DNA of 64,000 bases from Amorphophallus konjac. Its lineage: Eukaryota > Streptophyta > Magnoliopsida > Alismatales > Araceae. The notes beneath the pieces are model-generated. The model worked only from the letters and a program-made list of their open reading frames with translations, ran no database searches and was not told the origin of the DNA. The DNA lies in contig CM040121.1 of the NCBI GenBank assembly GCA_022559845.1, positions 569,086,140 to 569,150,139 of the forward strand, read 5' to 3'. Each line of letters begins with the position of its first letter. Position 1 is the first letter of the stretch. Shown here in pieces: positions 53,950-64,000 of this stretch. Both the position numbers and the translations under genes were made by a program.

Positions 53950-55379
53950 TAAAAGTGAAGGTTGGTCCAATTAACTTGCCTTATCTTCACGTACAGTCTG
54001 ATTGTACGACTCAAAAGATTTAAAAAGAATAAAAATGGGACACTTTTAATGAGTCAAAAGTGATTGATCCATTAATGATTTTTTTTTGAAAAATCTTTAA
54101 CCATCTGATCTCACATTTGATTGCATGGACATTCAGCACATTTGATTGTACGGACATACAGCTTGAGGGGGGGACAACGTCAAATTTTCTTTTAAAAAAA
54201 TATACTTATCGCGCTGCCCGACAGTGCACCAAGTCCGGGGGGTGCAGCACTTATTACTCAAAAAAAAGTTTAAATTCTCGGGCCTCCATCCTCTGTGTAA
54301 CTTCTAGGTCTCATAAAGCAGGCCCAATTTATTTTCCAGTCCATTCTTGCAAAAGCTGGGGTCCTCTTTTAAAAAAAGATCGGCCACCCTACTCTGTTAA
54401 CACCCCCCCATCCTTTCATCAGAAAAATAGAGATAACGTTTTCAAAGAGCAAAGGTTCAAGTGAGTGAGGTCATTTTTCATTATTATGGGCAGTATTATC
54501 ATGTAAAATACTTAATGCATGTCTGAGTTCAATTACACGTTTAAGGTGTACATCAAGTAAATTGTTTTTTTAAATTTTTTATAATAAGAGACTCACGTTC
54601 TCCTAACTTGTCGTATAAGTCACATCCTCGTCAGATGACTTATTAAAAATTAAAAATTAGATTCAATGAATAATGTTAGACTTAATTTTTCTTGAATCTA
54701 TCCTTTTTGATTTGATTTTTTAGGTCGTCAGATAAATGTGGGTCTTAGTATGGTAAATTAGGAGGACGTGAATTTCACGTCATATTTTTTTTTAAATTAA
54801 TTTATCTGATGCGCACTATGAATGTGTAATTGACCCCATCGTAAATTAAACATGATTCCGTCAATAATGACTTGAGTTTAGCTCGGAACATTAAAAAAAT
54901 GTTATTCAATTCGACCTCTAAACGGGCCATGTCCATCCTTTCTCTGTTCCTTCTAAGTAATCATTTTGCACCCGGAAGGTACGTGGCTGTCTTTTATCGT
55001 GAAATGTAGAACTTGTGGGGGTCACGACACCTCAGTGACGGTGACTACACATTTGAATATATTTAAACAATTCAACATCGCTGAAGAACTCGATTCGATA
55101 ATTTTTTTTTAAAAAAATTAAACTTAAATGAAATAGTACTCGATTCAATTCAATCCATTTTGCATCCCAAAACGCTCCGTTCCTCATCTAAAAAGGTCCC
55201 CTTAAACGAGGGAATCCTGTTCGAAAGCATCCTGGATTCGGGTACCGATGACAGCCAAGCGTACGGTAATTGCAGACCCGAAGAACCTGTCAATTCTGCC
55301 GGCGGCAAATCGCACGAAGAATCTCTCACAAGAAACCACCTGTCGCATAGCAACCGGGTAAAGATCTTGTCTTATCCAT
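53950..55379. other. AT-rich intergenic DNA
   Basis: No gene, RNA or clear element seen. A 115-codon open stretch at 54117-54464 has no recognisable domain. Confidence 0.4.
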
Positions 55380-55670
55380 GGTTTGTCGGCTCGGTCGATC
55401 TGATCGACCCGGTCTCAGTTTGGATCGGGTCACTCCTGTCTCGGTATGACTCGATCCGTCTCGTTCTAAAACATCACTATATATATATATATATAATATA
55501 AAATAATATAATAAAAATAAAAAAACACACATTATATATAAAATATAATATAATATAATATTAAAATAATAGGCCGACCCGGTGGCGACTCACAGCCCGG
55601 TCGACCCGGTCCCGACCTGAGTCGGGTCGGGTCGTGCGAGTCGGTGCGAGACACACCGGGTCGACAAACC
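55380..55670. mobile_element. TIR element, ~290 bp, with GACCCGG words
   Basis: The left end GGTTTGTCGGCTCGG pairs with the right end CCGGGTCGACAAACC. The terminal zones are built of GATCGACCCGGTC-type words; the core is an AT-rich TA repeat. It is related by its ends to 35828-36227. Confidence 0.5.
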
Positions 55671-57105
55671 TGGTCCTATCCCATGTTAAGTATGTCTGTT
55701 GCAATTATCTGAATGCCTCCCGTAAGAAATCGGCAATTTCGTTTGCACAATGATATAAATTCTGCAATTATACAATTGATTTCAACACCTTCTCTTTTAT
55801 TGTTAAGAATAAGTTGAGATTGATTTGAAGTATACATCCTCCTTGAAAATCGAATTGGTAGTTTAAACTCGGGTAAGATATCTTTATTTTTTTACTTTTT
55901 TACTTTATATTTTTTTAAAGCTATCCTTGATTAGGTTGAATAACATATTCTAATTTTTTGTTAGAATAGGTTACTCCAAGAAAATCTAGATTAGTGCCAG
56001 AATACTCGATTCATATTATCAAATCATTTTTTCCTTAATCGTTGAGATAAACCCCCTTATTTCATCCATAACATATTATCAGACGTAGAGAAAATAGTTA
56101 TCCGATGAACCTTTCTATGAGTCACGGGTGCCTCTTCCCTTTCCCTTTGACATGACTAATTTATCTTCTCCTTCGAACTAATATCTTGATCTCGTATAAA
56201 AAAATATTTGTAAAAATATTTTAATTATATTTTTGATCATAATAAAATTGAATATGTGGAAAATATTAATTCATTCTAATCCATAAAATTATAATTTTAG
56301 ATGAAAATGTCCCTAAAATACAATCTTTTTGATTTATCCATTGTTACAAAAAGAGAGAATGTTATTAGAGAATAGAGATATTTTAGACCTTTTCAAATTT
56401 AGTCAGATACATTTTTGTAAGTTTTATAGTGTAGTATCCCACAATAAAACCTTTCACGTAAAAGCGACCATTTATTTCTAAAATATACATATAAGGTTAA
56501 TATTTATAATTAATACATATATATTAACTTTAAAATTATTTATCACTAATTATATATTTAAAATTATATCTCTAATTAAATTACATTATACATATAAATT
56601 ATAAACATCTCTAATTAATTTAAATTATACATATAAATTAACTTTAAAATTATTTGTAAAATATTCAACACTAAATTTATATTTACATTAAAAATATCTC
56701 TACTTAAATTACAATATGCATTTAATTAACTTATTACACTATTTTACATCTACAACTAATAATGATATTAATATCAATAATTCTACGACATGTAAGATTA
56801 AATTTAAAATTTAATCCATCTCAATTAAATTTAATATTTAAACATGAATTAAATAACACATCAAAAAAAAATTTATTTCTACAACATGAATTAAAGACTA
56901 TTTATATTATTTCTACAAAATGAATTAAATAATACATCATAAAAATGATATTTCTACACCATGAATTTAATAAAAATTATATTATTTATATAATATGAAT
57001 TAAATAATATATCAAAAATAATATTAAATAATCTAATAAAAAATTTTCGTACATTTTTTAGATTAAGAATAAAATAAAAAAATATTTTATTTTTTATTCC
57101 CCCCC
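55671..57105. other. Very AT-rich intergenic DNA
   Basis: Nothing recognisable. Words such as AATTAAATTA recur in 56480-57040, probably simple-sequence decay. Confidence 0.45.
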
Positions 57106-57137
57106 CCCCCTACCGGGCATGGCCCAGCCCCCCATCG

Positions 57138-57202
<65 letters not shown>
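57138..57202 (+). repeat. 65-base poly-C tract
   Basis: An uninterrupted run of C, preceded by a shorter C run at about 57100-57111. Right after it comes GGGTTGGGTAGTGCGGGTC and later GGCGGGACAGTAAACC, resembling an end of the GACCCGG-word TIR family. The length could be a sequencing or assembly artefact. Confidence 0.9.
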
Positions 57203-57203
<1 letters not shown>

Positions 57204-58351
57204 CTTGGGTTGGGTAGTGCGGGTCGATGCGGGTCTAGGCGGGACAGTAAACCATGAACCATAGAGTGACTAGAGACTGCGATTTGAATTCCCATCCAGG
57301 GCAACATAACAATTATAAACTCTCCCAACAAAGATGAGAGAATTCTGCATTTTCACAGGTCCGTGTTCGAAAAAATGGCATTCCCACGGGAGCAGAAAAT
57401 TTCACACAAGTCTAAACATATTCCTATATTATTCGGATCCATTTAGAATCTAAATTTACATTAATGAATAATATTTGAATTAGTATTCACTTTCTCGAAT
57501 ATGAATAATATTCAAATTTAAATCAAAATAAATACATATATCACATTATTCGTTTCGTAAAATATTTGTCTATAATATCATAGATAATATAATATATTTT
57601 TTCATAATATAATATAATATAAAATTTAATAAAATTTAATATTTAATATTATTTTTTCTCTTTATTATTTATCATCTTAATAAATCTGAGAATAACCTTA
57701 CGTGAAACATGTTAAACTTGTTGATTATTTTCAAATTGAAACAAGATAATTTTAATAAATTAAAAATTTTATTTGAATATTATCTGATAAATAATATAAT
57801 AATTTATCAAATAATAGATTAAAATTAAATAATTTAAATTTTAAAATAGAGTGGACAAAGATAATCATGTATTCTCTCTGCATGTCCTCCGTCGACATAA
57901 CTAGCAGCAACTCGCAACCCAGCGTCACGAAGACACCAGAGAGGGAACTTTTCCATGGCGGGGAAGCGGTGCCCAAAACCAACTTCCTCTCCTCACGAGC
58001 GCGACAAAAAAGAGATCCTGGAAAGGTCACACCAGAAAAAGTGGAGGACAACCCACTAACCCAAGGGCGCCCCCCCGCCCCCAGGGTGACGGCCTCGCGT
58101 TGTGGCACGTATGTAAATCTGACAGGTGGCGATTTCCTATTGGTTTGGAGCAGTGAGCCAAGGAGTATAACTCTTGTTGTCGCTAGAACACGGCGTCCCA
58201 GGTTCTTTTCTGTCACGAGAGTCCTCTCCAACTCGCTCCTCCACGCTTCCGGGAATCGGGTGCGTACTTGAGACATCAAGTGGCCGGGAACCGATTCTGC
58301 CGCCTAGAGGGAGAAAATAGAGAGAGGAAACTAGAGAGCGAGGGGTAGAGC

Positions 58352-58352
<1 letters not shown>
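57203..58352. other. Intergenic DNA and upstream region of the phosphatase gene
   Basis: 57203-57860 is AT-rich with nothing recognisable. 57870-58300 becomes GC-rich and is open on both strands for over 130 codons without a recognisable product, most likely the promoter zone of the SGPP-type gene. Confidence 0.4.

Positions 58353-58384
<32 letters not shown>
58353..58384 (+). repeat. AG microsatellite in probable 5' leader
   Basis: About 16 AG units in a purine-rich zone 150-370 bp upstream of the candidate start codons. GA-rich leaders and GAGA-type promoter elements are common in plants. Confidence 0.8.
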
Positions 58385-58388
<4 letters not shown>

Positions 58389-58725
58389 GAGAGGTAGTTG
58401 TAGGCGGGGGAGAGAGGGTGGAGTGTCAAGAGAGAGGAAGTTGTAGAGAGAGAAGGGGGGAAGCAGCTTCCACGAATCTCATCTCTCTACTGCTACAAAC
58501 ACGCTTCTCCTCTCTTCTTATAACTCCGGTTATGAGTGGATGCCACCTTGCCTCCAGCGCAGTCTTGCACCGCGCCTCCTCCACCGGCCTCTCCTTCCTC
58601 TCCCCGGCCTTCTTCCCCAGCGGACGGTAGGAGCGGGGCTCCTTGTCGACAGAGGTCGCGTCCGGTGCGCCGTAAGATTTTGTGCCGTTGTTCGTGGTGG
58701 GCGCGCTGCCGCGGTTGCTCGAGCC

Positions 58726-61700
58726 ATGCCGACCCAGACGACGGAGAGGTCTTCATCTCTTTCATCCTTTTTTCTTCTCCTGTTTTGATGTGATACTTAG
58801 TCTTTACACATTAAGAAGATGATGGGTGGATCCTGTGCGCCTGTGTGCTTTGGATTGCCGAAGACGTACAAAAAGGTCGCCTTTTCCTTCTTCTCTTGTG
58901 TTGCTACAGGAAAAATAATCTGATTTTGGTTGGTTGGAAACGATTGATGGAGTTCAAAACTCGCTTCAACGGTGAAATTGGCATGTACCCATTTTAATTT
59001 TCTACCATGTTTGCATATCTGGGTCTTTTCCATACCCTCTTCGAGGTGTATGCCGTTCTAAATTTTTGAATCGGCTTTTGATTGGAGTGTGAAACCAATT
59101 GGGCTTCACTGGCACAACAATTTGGGATGGATATGGTATGGGATTTTTCATTTTTCATATGTCAGACTTCTAATAGATTGCATGTGTTGATTTCAAAAAG
59201 GATGCCCGGTTTGCATGTTTTGAATATGTTTTTTTGTCGTTTTTGTGTGTGAATAAAGCTGTGCATGCTCTTTTAAAATGTAATATCTTGACATCATTTT
59301 TAAATTGGGAGCGCGCGATTCTTTTTCGTCAGCCTGATTTCATTTTGTTTGAGTTTCTAGGGATATGGACAAAGCCCCCAAAATTGTCATTAGTGGCTTG
59401 AGATAACATCCGCATGATTCCCGCTTTTGAATTGAGGTTTTTTTTAATTCAATAAATATGGCCTTACAATCGATTCCTGGTTTTCTCTTGTCCAGGAGTT
59501 ATCTTCTCAGCATTAGTATTTGGTACATATAGATGAAAGTATGGTCCAAGTCAATGGTGTTCCTGCCATGAAAATGGAGAAAATCGGAAACAGGGTTGTG
59601 TAGTAATTTGTTCAAGTTCACAGATGATGACTAATATTCAAACATAAAATATAAAATACCAGATTGCATCTGGGTACTAGATTATGGAAAGTTGCACCTA
59701 GGAACATTACTTTGTGCACAGTAATACTAAAGAACTTTGCAAGCAAAGAAGTGTGAGAGCATTCTGAAGCAATAACACCCATAGGAATCTTTATAACTTC
59801 TACTTATGACCCTTAAATTAGAGTTTTGGAATCTTTCTTAGATTGAGAGGGAGCATTTCAATTGAATTGGTGCTCACTTTTGACTGAAGCATTATCGCTG
59901 TTATTACTGGAGATTTCATGCTTTGCTAGGTGCCACCAGGTCATTTTACTTTTTGGAGCTGGCCAGTGCCATTTGATGAGAATTGCATTAAAAGCATTTA
60001 TATCATTTGACAAGCTAAAGAAAGCTAATGTGTGGACTTTCCTGCTGCAGTACATATGTCAATTTCTTCTGACTCTACTTAGATGTACACTGTATTTTTT
60101 TTTTCTATTTCTTTTTGTTAATGCTACAGATAGTTATTTTAGTGTGAACATTCTTTGGTTCTACTGTGATGCTAATGCTAAACGAAAATCTCCTTTTCAC
60201 TAATGTTTCATTGCACAATAAGTGATCTACGGATAATAATGTTTAGTATGATTGATATAAGTTGTTAACTAGAGAGACAATTTGTAACTGCTTACCTTTG
60301 TTTCTGCCACGTTTTTTCTGCCATGTTCTGTTGTACGTAACTGATGAGTCTGATCCAAAAGAGGACAAGCTGTTAATTTATGGCGTGCAACTTTATCAAT
60401 TTGTAAGCACTACCATCCTTGAAACCGACTAACATATAAAGCTACTCCCAGTAGGTCAATAATAATGATGCCCTCGTACCGGATGAGTTTATCCATCCAC
60501 AACCAAAGGTCAGAGCTTTCCAGTCTTGTGTTACTGGGTAAGTTTTGGTTGTACCACATTTCAGGTGCTCTTAAGTGATGTGGGACGTGGGGCGACAGCA
60601 CGCCTATGGGGGTGGCCAGTGAGGGACTCGGGTCCCCAACCCTCTTGGACGACCGTGGCTATGGTCTTCACCACCTCTCCCTCATGGAGCACAAAAAAAA
60701 CTGCTGAAATTCAGATGCTATTCTTCATTGACTGAAAGAGAGGTTGACATCAAGCTTTTATAGACTCTCCCATAACCATAACCAAATCCAACCCTAATAG
60801 ACACACTAGGACTAAAATACCCTTACACCCAAGAAATTATGTAAAAATCGCATCCAAAAACCCCAGAAAATAAAAATTACATTAGTTGCCATTGGACTCA
60901 AATAAATAATACGAAAATCTCACCAAAAATATAGAAAAAATAGAAAAGACTTTAGATAAAAGTCAAAATATATAATCAAATGAAAAATGACTTTTCGTCG
61001 CCATGAAATCCATCGCTAAGGTTGGGCGAAATCTGGACCATCCATCAATATTGCTCCACATCATTAATTCGTCATTCTATCTATCTAGTGCACTACTAGA
61101 AAAAGGAACCGTTGTTTAGGGGAAAGGAAAAACCATTATTTAGCAGAATAAACCGTGTTTCTGTTGTCAAGAAACTAAACCAAAATGTCTAAGTCAAGTC
61201 TTCACATTGAAGAACCCATTTATAGCTGGACCACAATGATTGACTGGCCCTGTTTGAAATCTCAACTGAGATAGTTCACCCTGCTTTGCTGAATCTTACC
61301 CTTTCAGCTGCTTAATTCTCACATTCTTGTCCCTGTTCATTTTTATTCTTGATGTACTCCTAATTTTTCTGGAGAACAACTGTTATATCCCTGCCCCCCT
61401 CCCTTAACAAGTTAATTGTAGTCTAGTTTGCTAACACTGAGATGGGGCTAGTTTGGGAGATTCTACATTGCTAATCAGCATTAATTTGTTTTCTATCCTT
61501 TTTGTTCACAAAAGCAGATGTTCCTTTGCGGGAATTGCCCCTCTTGAGGCAATATTATTCGACATTGATGGAACACTTTGTGATTCAGATCCTATCCATT
61601 ACTTTGCCTTCCGTGAAATGCTTCAAGAGGTAGAGTTCCCTTATTTTGCTTCTTGCAACAACTTTTATGTTTCTGCTTTTCGGTTAGGTGTTGATGTATC

Positions 61701-62522
61701 TTGACATGGCATGGAATGGATGGTTTTCAGATTGGGTACAATAATGGTGAGCCCATCACAGAGGAATTTTTTGTGAAGAATATCAGTGGTGGGCATAATG
61801 ATGACATTGCCAACTTTCTGTTCCCAGATTGGGATCATGAGAAAGCAATGAAGTTCATGGATGATAAGGAAGCCTTGTTTCGAAGGTATTGTGTATGCCC
61901 ATTGAAACTAACTTCTTTTACTACATATCAAGTATTTCTTCCGCATTTATAATAAATCATGAGAAATGTACAGACTAGCAGCAGAGAAAATAAAACCTTT
62001 GGATGGTCTTCACAAGCTGTGCAAGTGGATCAGGGATCGCAGGTTGAAGCGTGCCGCAGTGACTAATGCTCCCAGAGCAAATGCTGAACTCATGATCTCC
62101 ATTATTGGCTTGTCTGACTTTTTTGATGTGCTAATTATTGGAGGTGAATGCGAGAGAGCAAAGCCATTTCCCGATCCTTACTTGAAAGCTCTCAAGGTGC
62201 TTGGGGCATCAGCCAACCACACCTTTATCTTTGAGGTTTGCCTTCCTCTACCAAACTTATGTTGCATGAGATACTGCTCCACATGACGTTCGCTTACTTT
62301 TGGTTCACTTCTCATATGTTATTCAAGGATTCTGCATCTGGAATAAAGGCTGGTGTTGCAGCTGAGATGCCAGTTGTCGGTATAACAACAAGAAACCCTG
62401 AGGAACTGTTAATGAAAGCAGGAGCGACTTTCCTAATTAAAGATTTTGAAGATCCAAAGCTGTGGATGGCATTGGAAGAGGAAGAGAAAGAGAAAGCAGC
62501 TACTGAGGCTGCGAAACTTTGA
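58726..62522 (+). CDS. SGPP: HAD-type sugar-phosphate phosphatase (SGPP type), five exons
   Basis: Exons: 58726-58748, 61518-61629, 61731-61885, 61974-62235 and 62328-62522, all with GT-AG borders and an unbroken frame of 248 codons, close to Arabidopsis SGPP. Motif I DIDGTLCDSD (nucleophile D23, acid/base D25), motif II AAVTNAP, motif III Lys in RAKPFPDPYL, and motif IV with Glu at the end of exon 4 and Asp at the start of exon 5 (E|DSASGIKAG) make a complete HAD active site; the cap domain follows motif I. Relatives hydrolyse a broad range of phosphosugars. The first intron is 2.77 kb, and I see no gene in it. The start at 58726 gives a cytosolic protein; an in-frame ATG at 58540 would add 62 Arg/Leu-rich residues. 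A polyadenylation-like AATAAG is near 62635. The gene converges on the DRP1-type gene. Confidence 0.9.
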
Positions 62523-63480
62523 ATGGTCTTGCAAACAAAGAGAGGGCATACCATTGCGATGTGGCAATTCATACCGAGGGGGTTACATTTTTTTTTCACT
62601 TTTGTTGTCTGTACGTATGCTTTATATATTTTATCAATAAGAAAACCTTTACTAGTACTAGATGAGCAACCTTCAAAGTAACTTAATATATAGGAAATTC
62701 TATCACATGATTGGATTACTTGTCTACATGTCTTGTGTGCATGTATAGTGTGTTCATGAATACCATGGAAGCCCTGTGATCAGTGATGCCAACAGTGTAG
62801 ACATCATGAAAAACCACCTTGTATGTTAACTGCTATTGATCACCGAATGTCCCTTTTCTTTTCACGAACTAAAAAATAGTGAGAGTTGGATAGATCCTTG
62901 TATGTTTATGAGCCTTTAACGCGTACACTTCATTGGTTGTACCTGTGCGGTGTATCCACATTCAACCAGAAATGCATCAGATAGAAGTCACCTCTGGTTT
63001 TGAATATAACACTTACGATTGTTTTTTAATTGTGGCATGAAGAAATAGTATGATTCTTCGCAATAAAACTACTACTGAGATAAATTATAAACTTCTCTCA
63101 ATGTGACATTTCACAGACTCAGAAACTTGTCTAGTCTGGAAAACAAACCACCATCGGTCTTTGGACACGGTTACTCTTAATTGCACAGCCAGAACAATGT
63201 GCTTTAAGCCTAATCCAGGGGCCCCAAAAATTTCTAATTTCTTACTCTGAAAGCATATAACAATACAGCAAACTACAAAGGCCTGATAACAGGGGTTTAA
63301 TCACAGCCCACAAAGCGGTGGTTGGCAAGAAACACAAAATTGCTTCACAAAAAATTGGTCTAGACGGTGAAATAATTTCTAAAATCAACAAAACGCACTC
63401 TTAAGACATGGCCCTCGGGGCGCATCTGCATTCTGCAATCCATGCCCCATCATGTCATGTCGTCCGCTAACCCAACCTCA
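62523..63480. other. Intergenic region between two convergent genes
   Basis: It holds the 3' untranslated regions of the phosphatase gene (left) and of the DRP1-type gene (right, minus strand). No other gene is seen. Confidence 0.6.
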
Positions 63481-64000
63481 TCATCTAACCCATGACACTG
63501 AATCAATTTCATCTCTGGCATTCTTGTACAGTTCAAGCCTCTTAGCACATTGCTGTCTACGTCCCATGAGAGCCGGATCCACATCCAACAACTGTGCAAG
63601 CTGTTTCCCCTGCAGAATGGACACAACAGGTGTTGATACTTTAAAAGCAATATGCATACAGAAACTTAAAGAGGCATATAAGCTTAGGAGTTAAGACAGC
63701 GTTGTCACCTCACCTCCTTTCTTCCCACTAATGTATAGAAATGATCCAGCAAAGATCGTTTGGCCTCTCTAACTTGACAGTGGACTACCGCCTTTGGTAT
63801 GGAATGCTTCAGTGTTTAAGACACCATTCCCATGTATGAGGATACATTTGATCCAATCCTCCTAAAGTGCCCCTCAGCATATCGATAAGTTGTAGAGACA
63901 GCGGGATCCCCACCCTTTTCCATTTCCTGTGGAAGCCTCCTGAAGAAGTCCACAGTCAAATATGATGCCTCCATGTCAACCAAACGTATAGTTGTCTTCT
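63481..64000 (-). pseudogene. 3' end of a DRP1-type dynamin-related gene with an in-frame stop
   Basis: The last exon is 63481-63609 (GKQLAQLLDVDPALM, then CAKRLELYKNARDEIDSVSW, stop). The previous exon runs from 63714 to the window edge ([56 protein letters not shown]). This is the GTPase effector domain and C-terminus of the DRP1 family, closest by eye to DRP1E/C. These act in membrane scission at the cell plate and in endocytosis. The splice borders are clean (AAGGAG|GTGAGG, CTGCAG|G) and phase 0. However, TAA at 63816-63818 falls where relatives have Glu (GMVS-E-TLK), one base from GAA. It would remove the last 76 residues, including most of the helix needed for assembly. It may be a pseudogene, a truncated allele or a sequence error. 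The 5' part is beyond the window. Confidence 0.8.

Noticed and set aside
57752..58279. 175-codon minus-strand and 134-codon plus-strand frames
   Set aside because: Both strands are open together in a GC-rich promoter zone, and no domain is recognisable.

Overview
This window is nuclear DNA of a flowering plant. It holds spliced host genes with short GT-AG introns (an FCF2-type rRNA-processing gene, a LEA_3/SAG21-type gene, an SGPP-type HAD phosphatase and the tail of a DRP1-type dynamin gene). These lie among nested Ty3/gypsy retrotransposons, a LINE relic and several short terminal-inverted-repeat (TIR) elements. I cannot resolve the plant lineage from sequence alone. All identifications are by reading motifs; nothing was searched against a database.

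Left third (1-32.6 kb) is a nest several layers deep. A minus-strand L1-type LINE relic (about 28.16-32.62 kb) carries a small ATA-flanked MITE and a 1.0-kb TIR element. The LINE breaks off exactly where the 3' LTR of a Del/Tekay-like chromovirus ends. That LTR (1961-2724 plus 26510-28157) is itself split by a very young 23.8-kb Ogre/Tat-type element (2725-26504, target duplication ACTGC, LTRs 2830 and 2896 bp, about four substitutions apart). The large element has long LTRs, a 3208-codon gag-pro-RT-RH frame, a second frame with archaeal-type RNase H and DD35E integrase, a 51-bp tandem array, and then an oppositely oriented gene.

The most interesting object is that opposite gene (18217-23425, minus strand). 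Its long exon encodes a plant mobile domain (PMD)-like protein. It continues through eight short introns, all phase 1, into a basic segment, acidic segments and a long C-terminal coiled coil, with the frame open throughout. Being antisense to the genomic RNA, its introns would not be spliced out before reverse transcription, which explains how an intron-rich gene can survive in a retroelement. The first kilobase of each LTR also looks like a captured host gene fragment.

Middle (32.6-47 kb): the first two exons of an FCF2 gene (minus strand; the rest is not in the window), AT-rich DNA with degenerate TIR elements, then a second young LTR element (39361-47057, minus strand, target duplication TAACG). 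It has lost protease, RT, RNase H and the integrase core but keeps one 853-codon frame joining a Gag-like start to an integrase C-terminus plus chromodomain.

Right part (47-64 kb): a two-exon LEA_3 gene (minus), AT-rich intergenic DNA with TIR elements and a 65-base poly-C run, a five-exon SGPP-type sugar-phosphate phosphatase gene (plus), and convergent to it the 3' end of a DRP1-type gene (minus) with an in-frame stop codon in its penultimate exon.
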